Shown one piece after another: positions 35,688 to 48,497 of a DNA stretch of 64,000 nucleotides. Source of the DNA: Sycon ciliatum (taxonomy: Eukaryota; Porifera; Calcarea; Leucosolenida; Sycettidae); NCBI RefSeq assembly GCF_964019385.1, contig NC_088655.1, forward strand, positions 13,690,731 to 13,754,730, written 5' to 3'. Position numbers and translations under genes: made by a program. The notes beneath the pieces are model-generated. The model did not search any database, was not told the DNA's origin, and saw only the letters and a program-made list of their open reading frames with translations. Position 1 is the stretch's first letter, and each line of letters opens with the position of its first letter.

Positions 35688-38600
35688 AAATTCACTGTTC
35701 TCTGTCTGCATGTTTTATTTCAGGGGAATGGGACCACAGATTGAACCAACACGGATTCGATGTGCTGCTCTTCTTGATTTTCAACGAAATCCACAGACAT
35801 TCACGGTGCTCTGCATGTTCTTTTTCAGGGGAATCGGACCAAAGGTTGAACGCACACGGATTCGATGTGCTCTTCTTGCTTTCCAACGAAACCCACAGAT
35901 TGCGCCCCACACGGATTCGCTGTGCTCTCCATGATTTTTCAAGAAAATTCACAGACAGCGCCTCACACGGATTCTCTGTGCTTTGTGTGTTCCTTTTCAG
36001 GAAAATCGGTCCACTGATGCCCCACACGGATTCGCTGTGCTCTTCATGATTTTCAACGAGACTCACAGATTGCGCCCCACACGGATTTTATGTGCTCTTC
36101 ATAATTATTTTCTGGGATAATCACATATAGCGCCGCCCACACGGATTCACTGTGCTCTTCATAATTTCCAGCGAAATCCACAGATTGCGCCCCACACGGA
36201 TTCACTGTCCTCTTCATGTTTTTCATCGAAATTCACACATAGCGCCCAACACGGATTCTCTGTGCTTTGTATATTCCCTTTCAGGAAAATCGGTCCGCAG
36301 ATGCCCCCACACGGATTCGCTGTGCTCTTCATGATTTTCAACGAAACTCACATATTCCGCCCACACGGATTTGATGTGCTCTTCATGTTTTCAGGGAAAT
36401 TCGACCGTGCCGCCCCGCACGGAATTCCTGTGCTCTGTATGTTTTTCATCAAGAAATTCGGGCCACAGATTGACCCCACACGGATTTGCTGTGCTCTCTA
36501 TGATTTTCAAAAAAATTCACAGATAACGCCTCACACGGATTCGCTATGCTCTGACTGTTCTTTTACAAGAAAATCGGGCCACAGAGTCCCCCCTCACGGA
36601 TTCGCTGTGCTGTTCATGATTTCCAACGAAATCCATTATGCGCCCCACACGGATTCGCTGTGCTCTCCATGATTTTCAAGAAAATTCACAAACAACGACT
36701 TACACGGATTCTCTGTGCTTTGTGTGTTCCTTTTCAGGAAAATCGGTCCGCTGATGCCCCACACGGATTCGCTGTGCTCTTCATGATTTTCAACGAGACT
36801 CACAGATTGCGCCCCACACGGATTTGATGTGCTCTTCATAAATTATTTTCTGGGATAATCACAGATAGCGCCCCACACGGATTCACTGTGCTCTTCATGA
36901 TTTCCAGCGAAATCCACAGATTGCGCCCCACACGGATTCACTGTCCTCTTCATGTTTTTCATCGAAATTCACAGATAGCGCCCAACACGGATTCTCTGTG
37001 CTTTGTATATTCCTTTTCAGGAAATTCGGTCCGCAGATGCCCCCACACGGATTCGCCGTGCTCTTCATGATTTTCAACGAAACTCACATAATAATATTAT
37101 TGCCCCCACACGGATTTGATGTGCTCTTCATGTTTTTCAGGGAAATTCGACCGTGCCGCCCCGCACGGAATTCCTGTGCGCTGTACGTTTTTCATCAAGA
37201 AATTCGGGCCACAGATTGACCCCACACGGATTTGCTGTGCTCTCTATGATTTTCAAAAAATTCACAGATAACGCCTCACACGGATTCGCTATGCTCTGAC
37301 TGTTCTTTTACAAGAAAATCGGGCCACAGAGTCCCCCCTCACGGATTCGCTGTGCTCTTCATGATTTCCAAGAAAATTCACAAACAACGACTTACACGGA
37401 TTCTCTGTGCTTTGTGTGTTCCTTTTCAGGAAAATCGGTCCGCTGATGCCCCACACGGATTCGCTGAGCTCTTCATGATTTTCAACGAGACTCATAGATT
37501 GCGCCCCACACGGATTTGATGTGCTCTTCATAATTATTTTCTGGGATAATCACAGATAGCGCCCCACGCGGATTCACTGTGCTCTTCATGATTTCCAGCG
37601 AAATCCACAGATTGCGCCCCACACGGATTCACTGTCCTCTTCATGTTTTTCATCGAAATTCACAGATAGCGCCCAACACGGATTCTCTGTGCTTTGTATA
37701 TTCCTTTTCAGGAAATTCGGTCCGCAGATGCCCCTACACGGATTCGCCGTGCTCTTCATGATTTTCAACGAAACTCACATGTTGCGCCCACACGGATTTG
37801 ATGTGCTCTTCATGTTTTTCAGGGAAATTCGACCGTGCCGCCCCGCACGAATTTCCTGTGCTCTGTACGTTTTTCATCATGAAATTTTGGCCACAGATTG
37901 ACCCCACACGGATTTGCTGTGCTCTCTATGATTTTCAAAAAAATTCACAGATAGCAGCGCCTCACACGGATTCGCTGTGCTCTGACTGTTCTTTTACAAG
38001 AAAATCGGGCCACAGAGTCCCACCCCCTAACGGATTCGCTGTGCTCTTCTTGCTTTTCAACGAAACCCACAGATTGCGCCCCACACGGATTCGACGTGTT
38101 CTCCATGATTTTTCAAGAAAATTCACAGACAGCGCCTCGCACGGATTCTCTGTGCCTTGTATGTTCCTTTTCAGGAAAATCGGTCCGCAGATGCCCCCAC
38201 ACGGATTCGCTGTGCTCTTCATGATTCTCAACGAAACTCACAGATTGCGCCCCACACGGATTCGCAGCTGCCCTCTTCATGTTTTTCAGGGAAATTCACA
38301 TATAGCGCCCCACACGGATTCTCTGTGCTCTGTATGTTCTTTGTAAGGAAAATCGGGCCACAAATTGACCCCACACGGATTTGCTGTGCTCACCATGATT
38401 ATCAAGGAAATTCACCAATACCGCCCCAACACGGATTGGCTGTGCCCTGACTGTACATTTTCCATGATTATCAAGTAAATTCGCAGATAGCGGCCCACAC
38501 GGATTCTCTGTGCATTGTATGTTCTTTTTCAGGATAATCGGTCCGCAGAGGCCCCCACACGGATTCGCTGTGGTCTTCATGATTTTCACCGAAACTCACA

Positions 38601-40798
38601 TTCTGCGCTCCACACGGATTTGATGTGCTCATCATGTTTTTCTGGGATAATCACAGATAGCGCCACACACGGTTTCTCTGCGCTCGCCATGTTCTCTTTG
38701 TGGGAAATCAGGCCACAGATTGACCCCACACCAATTTTTTTGTGACCTCCATGACTATCAAGTAAATTCACAGATAGCGCCCCACACGGATTCTCTGTGC
38801 TTTGTATGTTCCTTTTCAGAAAAATCGGCTCACAGATGCCCCCACACGGATTCGCCGTGCTCTTCATGATTTTCAACGAGACTCACAGATTGCGCCCCAC
38901 ACGGATTTGATGTGCTCTTCATGTTTTTCAGGGAAATTCGACCGTGCCGCCCCGCACGGAATTCCTGTCCTCTGAACATTTTTCATCAAGAAATTCGGGC
39001 CACAGATTGACCCCACACGGATTTGCTGTGCTCTCTATGATTTTCAAAAAAATTCACAGATAACGCCTCACACGGATTCGCTATGCTCTGACTGTTCTTT
39101 TACAAGAAAATCGGGCCACAGAGTCCCCCCTCACGGATTCGCTGTGCTCTTCATGATTTCCAACGAAATCCATTATGCGCCCCACACGGATTCGCTGTGC
39201 TCTCCATGATTTTCAAAAAAATTCACAAACAACGACTTGCACGGATTCTCTGTGCTTTGTGTGTTCCTTCTCAGGAAAATCGGTCCGCTGATGCCCCACA
39301 CGGATTCGCTGAGCTCTTCATGATTTTCAACGAGACTCACAGATTGCGCCCCACACGGATTTTATGTGCTCTTCATAATTATTTTCTGGGATAATCACAG
39401 ATAGCGCCCCACACGGATTCACTGTCCTCTTCATGTTTTTCATCGAAATTCACAGATAGCGCCCAACACGGATTCTCTGTACTTTGTATATTCCTTTTCA
39501 GGAAATTAGGTCCGCAGATGCCCCCACACGGATTCGCCGTGCTCTTCATGATTTTCAACGAAACTCACATATTGCGCCCACACGGATTTGATGTGCTCTT
39601 CATGTTTTTCAGGGAAATTCGACCGTGCCGCCCCGCATGGATTTCCTGTGCTCTGTACGTTTTTCATCATGAAATTCGGGCCACAGATTGACCCCACACG
39701 GATTTGCTGTGCTCTCTATGATTTTCAAAAAAATTCACAGATAGCGCCCAACACGGATTCTCTGTGCTTTGTTTATTCCTTTTCATCAAAATCGGTCCGC
39801 AGATGCCCCCACACGGATTCGCCGTACTCTTCATGATTTTCAACGAAATCCATTTTGCGCCCCACACGGATTCGCTGTGCTCTCCATGATTTTCAAGAAA
39901 ATTCACAGACAACGCTTCACACGGGTTCTCTGTGCTTTATGTGTTCCTTTTCAGGCAAATCGGCCCACAGATGCCCCATACGGATTCACTGTGCTCTTCA
40001 TGATTTTTCAACGAAACTCACAGATTGCGCCCCACACTGATTGGATGTGCTCTTCATATTTTTCTGGGATAATCACAGATAGCGCCCCACACGGATTCGC
40101 TGAGCTCCTCATGATTTCCAACGAAATCCACATAATTATTGCGCCCCACACGGATTCGCCGTGCTCCTCAAGATTTCCAATGAAATCCACAGGTTCTGCC
40201 CCACACGGATTCGCTGTTCTCTTCGTGGTTTCCAAGGTAATTCACAGAAAGCGCCCAACACGGATTCTCTGTGCTTTGTATGTTCCTATTCAGGAAAATC
40301 CATGATTGTCAGGGAAATTCACAGATAGCGCCCCACACGAAATCGCTGTGCTCTGTCTGTCCTTTTTCAAGAAACTCGGGTCACAGAGTCCCCCACACGG
40401 ATTCGCTGCGCTCTTCATGATTTCCAACGAAATCCATATTATTGCGCCCCACACGGATTCACCGTGCTCTTCAGGATTTCCAAAGAAATCAACAGGTTGT
40501 GCCCCACCCGGATTCGCTGTTCTCTTCATGGTTTTCAGGGAAATTCAAAGATAGCGCCCCACACGGATTCTCTGTGCTTTGTATATTCCTTTTCAGGACA
40601 ATCGGTCCGCAGATACCCCCACACGGATTCTCTGTGCTCTTTATGATTTTCAACGAAATTTGTATCGCCCCACACGGATTTGATATGCTCTTCATGTTTT
40701 TTAGGGGAATTCACAGATAGCGCCCCACACGGATTCGCTGTGCTCTGTATGTTCTTTGTAAGGAAAATCGGGCCACAAATTGACCCCACACGGATTTG
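35688..40798. repeat. 60-bp minisatellite, higher-order unit A
   Basis: Continuous 60-mers, roughly 85 units in a fixed variant order that recurs in the next unit. The distance from spacer A to spacer B is about 6440 bp, including the 281-bp insertion at 40799. Some units carry TTTCCAACGAAA (for example 36620-36631), whose complement resembles the 5' part of the mammalian CENP-B box; see findings. Apart from repeats I see nothing in this stretch. Confidence 0.93.
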
Positions 40799-41079
40799 CG
40801 GAGTTCCATCACTGACGCAGTGTGCGGGTATTGCATTATGAATTGGTTGAGTAGATAGTTCCGGAATTAATTCCGTGTTCGATATTGTTTATTTTTTACA
40901 TATTGTTTATTTTATTTTTTTCGTGTTCGATATTGAATTTTAATTTTAATTTATTTATTTTTTACAAATATTGTTTTTATTCCATTTCACATTTTTCATT
41001 CGTGTTGGGTTTAACTACTCACTGTACTGATACATGGTGATGATTGTGCTTTGCTTTGCCCGTAAAAGAGGCCTTCCCT
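40799..41079. mobile_element. 281-bp unidentified insertion with 11-bp target duplication
   Basis: The 60-mer is interrupted after ACACGGATTTG (40788-40798) and the same 11 bp resumes at 41080-41090. The homologous position in other higher-order units (for example 47449-47459) has a single ACACGGATTTG and no insert, so those are empty sites. The insert begins CGGAGTTCCATCACTGACGC and ends GAGGCCTTCCCT, with an AT-rich middle holding two copies of CGTGTTCGATATTG. There is no coding capacity, no poly(A) tail and no clear terminal inverted repeat. An 11-bp duplication would suit a short retroposon (SINE-like), but I do not recognise the family. Confidence 0.72.
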
Positions 41080-41646
41080 ACACGGATTTGCTGTGCTCAC
41101 CATGATTATCAAGGAAATTCACCGATAGCGCCCCACACGGCTTGGCTGTGCCCCGACTGTTCATTTTCCATGATTATCAAGTAAATTCGCAGATAGCGCC
41201 CCACACGGATTCTCTGTGCATTGTATGTTCTTTGTCAGGATAATCGGTCCGCAGAGGCCCCCACACGGATTCGCTGTGCTCGTCATGATTTTCAACGAAA
41301 CTCACATTCTGCGCCCCACACGGATTTGATGTGCTCATCATGTTTTTTCTGGGATAATCACAGATAGCGCCACACACGGATTCTCTGCGCTCGGCATATT
41401 CTCTTTGTGGGTAATCAGGCCACAGATTGACCCCACACGAATTTGTTGTGACCTCCATGACTATCAAGTAAATTCACAGATAGCGCCCCACACGGATTCT
41501 CTGTGCTTTGTATGTTCCTTTTCAGAAAAATCGGGTCACAGATGCCCCACACGGATTCGCTGTGCTCTTCATGATTTTCAAGGAAATTCACAGAATGATA
41601 ACGCCCCACACGGATTCGCTGTGCTCTGCAGATTCTTTCACAGATC
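41080..41646. repeat. 60-bp minisatellite, end of higher-order unit A
   Basis: Resumes after the insertion and continues to spacer B. It contains the AATGATAACGCC variant unit that always precedes the spacer in this family (also near 35175, 47965, 54155 and 61635). Confidence 0.92.
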
Positions 41647-42127
41647 ACAACTCTGTCGGGGTGCGAACCCCACCGCCTAATTTACTGACTTCTCCAAATC
41701 CACAAATTTACACAAAGTGGCAAGCCAGCCCTCGTCCTACATGAAAAACACGTGCATACCCAATGCATTCACGCCATTCGATCGATTTTCTACTGTGGTA
41801 CCCCGCGGACACACCAGCCGTGCTCCAGATTCAGAACTTGTTCAGGCCCTCTCATAGGTAGCACAGCACTGCACACCGCATCATCTATCGACCCTTCGAA
41901 AATTCTTAGACAACTTTTCACCTGTCCAAGACATGCCACGGTCTTCATAGGAGTTATTAGAGGCTGTCTAATTTTTCGTTTTATCTATCCCACAGAGAAA
42001 CGGCAATGAAATATGCTGTGCAGCAGGTTACCGTCTCCTTTCCTTGTTTACACCATAGGGAGTTTGAGGTTTTCCTGGACTTTGACGGAAAACCGTCAGC
42101 TGCACGCCACGAAATGGATTGTTGCTG
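41647..42127. repeat. Higher-order-unit spacer, copy B
   Basis: About 481 bp, full-length relative to copy A. It starts AACTCTGTCGGGGTGCGAAC and includes a GGGG-TGCGAA-CCCC hairpin. On the minus strand this reads GGGGTTCGCACCCC, reminiscent of a pol III B box but with a mismatch. The 85-codon frame is at 41752-42009. Confidence 0.85.
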
Positions 42128-45100
42128 AAATTCACTGTTCTCTGTCTGCATGTTTTATTTCAGGGGAATGGGACCACAGATTGAACCAACACGGATTCGA
42201 TGTGCTGCTCTTCTTGATTTTCAACGAAATCCACAGACATTCACTGTGCTCTGCATGTTCTTTTTCAGGGGAATCGGACCAAAGGTTGAACGCACACGGA
42301 TTCGATGTGCTCTTCTTGCTTTTCAACGAAACCCACAGATTGCGCCCCACACGGATTCGCTGTGCTCTCCATGATTTTTCAAGAAAATTCACAGACAGCG
42401 CCTCACACGGATTCTCTGTGCTTTGTGTGTTCCTTTTCAGGAAAATCGGTCCACTGATGCCCCACACGGATTCGCTGTGCTCTTCATGATTTTCAACGAG
42501 ACTCACAGATTGCGCCCCACACGGATTTTATGTGCTCTTCATAATTATTTTCTGGGATAATCACATATAGCGCCGCCCACACGGATTCACTGTGCTCTTC
42601 ATAATTTCCAGCGAAATCCACAGATTGCGCCCCACACGGATTCACTGTCCTCTTCATGTTTTTCATCGAAATTCACACATAGCGCCCAACACGGATTCTC
42701 TGTGCTTTGTATATTCCCTTTCAGGAAAATCGGTCCGCAGATGCCCCCACACGGATTCGCTGTGCTCTTCATGATTTTCAATGAAACTCACATAATTATT
42801 GCCCCCACACGGATTTGATGTGCTCTTCATGTTTTTCAGGGAAATTCGACCATGCCGCCCCGCACGGAATTCCTGTGCTCTGTATGTTTTTCATCAAGAA
42901 ATTCGGGCCACAGATTGACCCCACACGGATATGCTGTGCTCTCTATGATTTTCAAAAAAAATTACAGGCAACGCCTCACACGGATTCGCTATGCTCTGAC
43001 TGTTCTTTTACAAGAAAATCGGGCCACAGAGTCCCCCCTCACGGATTCGCTGTGCTCTTCATGATTTCCAACGAAATCCATTATGCGCCCCACACGGATT
43101 CGCTGTGCTCTCCATGATTTTCAAGAAAATTCACAAACAACGACTTACACGGATTCTCTGTGCTTTGTGTGTTCCTTTTCAGGAAAATCGGTCCGCTGAT
43201 GCCCCACACGGATTCGCTGTGCTCTTCATGATTTTCAACGAGACTCATAGATTGCGCCCCACACGGATTTGATGTGCTCTTCATAATTATTTTCTGGGAT
43301 AATCACAGATAGCGCCCCACACGGATTCACTGTGCTCTTCATGATTTCCAGCAAAATCCACAGATTGCGCCCCACACGGATTCACTGTCCTCTTTATGTT
43401 TTTCATCGAAATTCACAGATAGCGCCCAACACGGATTCTCTGTGCTTTGTATATTCCTTTTCAGGAAATTCGGTCCGCAGATGCCCCCACACGGATTCGC
43501 CGTGCTCTTCATGATTTTCAACGAAACTCACATAATTATTGCCCCCACACGGATTTGATGTGCTCTTCATGTTTTTCAGGGATATTCGACCGTGCCCCCC
43601 CCCCCGCACGGAATTCCTGTGCGCTGTACGTTTTTCATCAAGAAATTCGGGCCACAGATTGCCCCACACGGATTTGCTGAGCTCTCTATGATTTTCAAAA
43701 ATTCACAGATAACGCCTCACACGGATTCGCTATGTCCTGACTGTTCTTTTACAAGAAAATCAGGCCACAGAGTCCCCCCTCACGGATTCGCTGTGCTCTT
43801 CATGATTTCCAACGAAATCCATTATGCGCCCCACACGGATTCGCTGTGCTCTCCATGATTTTCAAGAAAATTCACAAACAACGACTTACACGGATTCTCT
43901 GTGCTTTGTGTGTTCCTTTTCAGGATAATCGGTCCAGTCCGCTGATGCCCCACACGGATTCGCTGTGCTCTTCATGATTTTCAACGAGACTCATAGATTG
44001 CGCCCCACACGGATTTGATGTGCTCTTCATAATTATTTTCTGGGATAATCACAGATAGCGCCCCACGCGGATTCACTGTGCTCTTCATGATTTCCAGCGA
44101 AATCCACAGATTGCGCCCCACACGGATTCACTGTCCTCTTCATGTTTTTCATCGAAATTCACAGATAGCGCCCAACACGGATTCTCTGTGCTTTGTATAT
44201 TCCTTTTCAGGAAATTCGGTCCGCAGATGCCCCTACACGGATTCGCCGTGCTCTTCATGATTTTCAACGAAACTCACATATTGCGCCCACACGGATTTGA
44301 TGTGCTCTTCATGTTTTTCAGGGAAATTCGACCGTGCCGCCCCGCACGGATTTCCTGTGCTCTGTGCGTTTTCATCATGAAATTTTGGCCACAGATTGAC
44401 CCCACACAGATTTGCTGTGCTCTCTATGATTTTCAAAAAAATTCACAGATAGCGCCTCACACGGATTCGCTATGCTCTGACTGTTCTTTTACAAGAAAAT
44501 CGGGCCACAGGGTCCCACCCCCTAACGGATTCGCTGTGCTCTTCTTGCTTTTCAACGAAACCCACAGATTGCGCCCCACACGGATTCGACGTGTTCTCCA
44601 TGATTTTTCAAGAAAATTCACAGACAGCGCCTCGCACGGATTCTCTGTGCCTTGTATGTTCCTTTTCAGGAAAATCGGTCCGCAGATGCCCCCACACGGA
44701 TTCGCTGTGCTCTTCATGATTCTCAACGAAACTCACAGATTGCGCCCCACACGGATTCGCAGCTGTCCTCTTCATGTTTTTCAGGGAAATTCACATATAG
44801 CGCCCAACACGGATTTTCTGTGCTTTGTTTGTTCCTTTTCAGGAAAATTGGTCCGCAGATGCTCCCACACAGATTCTTTGTGCTCTTCATGATTTTCAAC
44901 GAAAATCACATAATGCGCCCCACACGGATTTATTGTGCTCTTCGTGTTTTTCAGGGAAATTCACAGATAGCGCCCAACACGGATTCTCTGTGCTCTGTAT
45001 GTTCTTTGTAAGGAAAATCGGGCCACAAATTGACCCCACACGGATTTGCTGTGCTCACCATGATTATCAAGGAAATTCACCAATACCGCCCCATCACGGA

Positions 45101-48016
45101 TTGGCTGTGCCCTGACTGTACATTTTCCATGATTATCAAGTAAATTCGCAGATAGCGGCCCACACGGATTCTCTGTACATTGTATGTTCTTTTTCAGGAT
45201 AATCGGTCCGCAGAGGCCCCCACACGGATTCGCTGTGCTCTTCATGATTTTCATCGAAACTCACATTCTGCGCTCCACACGGATTTGATGTGCTCATCAT
45301 GTTTTTCTGGGATAATCACAGATAGCGCCACACACGGTTTCTCTGCGCTCGGCATGTTCTCTTTGTGGGAAATCAGGCCACAGATTGACCCCACACGAAT
45401 TTGTTGTGACCTCCATGACTATCAAGTAAATTCACAGATAGCGCCCCACACGGATTCCCTGTGCTTTGTATGTTCCTTTTCAGAAAAATCGGCTCACAGA
45501 CGCCCCCACACGGATTCGCTGTGCTCTTCATGATTTTCAACGAGACTCACAGATTGCGCCCCACACGGATTTGATGTGCTCTTCATGTTTTTCAGGGAAA
45601 TTCGACCGTGCCGCCCCGCACGGAATCCCTGTCCTCTGTACATTTTTCATCAAGAAATTCGGGCCACAGATTGACCCCACACGGATTTGCTGTGCTCTCT
45701 ATGATTTTCAAAAAAATTCACAGATAACGCCTCACACGGATTCGCTATGCTCTGAATGTTCTTTTACAAGAAAATCGGGTCACAGAGTCCCCCCTCACGG
45801 ATTCGCTGTGCTCTTCATGATTTCCAACGAAATCCATTATGCGCCCCACACGGATTCGCTGTGCTCTCCATGATTTTCAAGAAAATTCACAAACAACGAC
45901 TTACACGGATTCTCTGTGCTTTGTGTGTTCCTTCTCAGGAAAATCGGTCCGCTGATGCCCCACACGGATTCGCTGAGCTCTTCATGATTTTCAACGAGAC
46001 TCACAGATTGCGCCCCACACGGATTTGATGTGCTCTTCATAATTATTTTCTGGGATAATCACAGATAGCGCCCCACACGGATTCACTGTCCTCTTCATGT
46101 TTTTCATCGAAATTCACAGATAGCGCCCAACACGGATTCTCTGTACTTTGTATATTCCTTTTCAGGAAATTCGGTCCGCAGATGCCCCCACACGGATTCG
46201 CCGTGTTCTTCATGATTTTCAACGAAACTCACATATTGCGCCCACACGGATTTGATGTGCTCTTCATGTTTTTCAGGGAAATTCGACCGTGCCGCCCCGC
46301 ATGGATTTCCTGTGCTCTGTACGTTTTTCATCATGAAATTCGGGCCACAGATTGACCCCACACGGATTTGCTGTGCTCTCTATGATTTTCAAAAAAAATC
46401 ACAGATAGCGCCCAACACGGATTCTCTGTGCTTTGTATATTCCTTTTCATCAAAATCGGTCCGCAGATGCCCCCACACGGATTCGCCGTACTCTTCATGA
46501 TTTTCAACGAAATCCATTTTGCGCCCCACACGGATTCGCTGTGCTCTCCATGATTTTCAAGAAAATTCACAGACAACGCTTCACACGGATTCTCTGTGCT
46601 TTATGTGTTCCTTTTCAGGAAAATCGGCCCACAGATGCCCCATACGGATTCGCTGTGCTCTTCATGATTTTTCAACGAAACTCACAGATTGCGCACCACA
46701 CTGATTGGATGTGCTCTTCATATTTTTCTGGGATAATCACAGATAGCGCCCCACACGGATTCGCTGAGCTCCTCATGATTTCCAACGAAATCCACATAAT
46801 TATTGCGCCCCACACGGATTCGCCGTGCTCCTCAAGATTTCCAACGAAATCCACAGGTTCTGCCCCACACGGATTCGCTGTTCTCTTCGTGGTTTCCAAG
46901 GTAATTCACAGAAAGCGCCCAACACGGATTCTCTGTGCTTTGTATGTTCCTATTCAGGAAAATCCATGATTGTCAGGGAAATTCACAGATAGCGCCCCAC
47001 ACGAAATCGCTGTGCTCTGTCTGTCCTTTTTCAAGAAACTCGGGTCACAGTCCCCCACACGGATTCGCTGCGCTCTTCATGATTTCCAACGAAATCCATA
47101 TTATTGCGCCCCACACGGATTCACCGTGCTCTTCAGGATTTCCAAAGAAATCAACAGGTTGTGCCCCACCCGGATTCGCTGTTCTCTTCATGGTTTTCAG
47201 GGAAATTCAAAGATAGCGCCCCACACGGATTCTCTGTGCTTTGTATATTCCTTTTCAGGACAATCGGTCCGCAGATACCCCCACACGGATTCTCTGTGCT
47301 CTTTATGATTTTCAACGAAGTTTGTATCGCCCCACACGGATTTGATATGCTCTTCATGTTTTTTAGGGAAATTCACAGATAGCGCCCCACACGGATTCGC
47401 TGTGCTCTGTATGTTCTTTGTAAGGAAAATCGGGCCACAAATTGACCCCACACGGATTTGCTGTGCTCACCATGATTATCAAGGAAATTCACCGATAGCG
47501 CCCCACACGGCTTGGCTGTGCCCCGACTGTTCATTTTCCATGATTATCAAGTAAATTCGCAGATAGCGCCCCACACGGATTCTCTGTGCATTGTATGTTC
47601 TTTGTCAGGATAATCGGTCCGCAGAGGCCCCCACACGGATTCGCTGTGCTCGTCATGATTTTCAACGAAACTCACATTCTGCGCCCCACACGGATTTGAT
47701 GTGCTCATCATGTTTTTTCTGGGATAATCACAGATAGCGCCACACACGGATTCTCTGCGCTCGGCATATTCTCTTTGTGGGAAATCAGGCCACAGATTGA
47801 CCCCACACGAATTTGTTGTGACCTCCATGACTATCAAGTAAATTCACAGATAGCGCCCCACACGGATTCTCTGTGCTTTGTATGTTCCTTTTCAGAAAAA
47901 TCGGGTCACACATGCCCCACACGGATTCGCTGTGCTCTTCATGATTTTCAAGGAAATTCACAGAATGATAACGCCCCACACGGATTCGCTGTGCTCTGCA
48001 GATTCTTTCACAGATC
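42128..48016. repeat. 60-bp minisatellite, higher-order unit B
   Basis: Closely parallels unit A unit for unit; spacer B to spacer C is 6370 bp. It lacks the 281-bp insertion. A run of ten C near 43597 is private to this copy. No gene seen. Confidence 0.92.
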
Positions 48017-48497
48017 ACAACTCTGTCGGGGTGCGAACCCCACCGCCTAATTTACTGACTTCTCCAAATCCACAAATTTACACAAAGTGGCAAGCCAGCC
48101 CTCGTCCTACATGAAAAACACGTGCATACCCAATGCATTCACGCCATTCGATCGATTTTCTACTGTGGTACCCCGCGGACACACCAGCCGTGCTCCAGAT
48201 TCAGAACTTGTTCAGGCCCTCTCATAGGTAGCACAGCACTGCACACCGCATCATCTATCGACCCTTCGAAAATTCTTAGACAACTTTTCACCTGTCCAAG
48301 ACATGCCACGGTCTTCATAGGAGTTATTAGAGGCTGGCTAATTTTTCGTTTTATCTATCCCACAGAGAAACGGCAATGAAATATGCTGTGCAGCAGGTTA
48401 CCGTCTCCTTTCCTTGTTTACACCATAGGGAGTTTGAGGTTTTCCTGGACTTTGACGGAAAACCGTCAGCTGCACGCCACGAAATGGATTGTTGCTG
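48017..48497. repeat. Higher-order-unit spacer, copy C
   Basis: Same sequence as copy B with few differences (GGCTGGCTAATT instead of GGCTGTCTAATT near 48335). The exit into the 60-mers is 4 bp shorter, reading CTCTGCATGTT rather than CTCTGTCTGCATGTT; copies D and E share that shortening. Confidence 0.85.

Noticed and set aside
41649-41675. tRNA gene or tRNA-derived SINE around GGGGTGCGAACCCC
   Set aside because: Only a T-arm-like hairpin with a B-box mismatch is seen. I could find no A box or acceptor-stem pairing around it.
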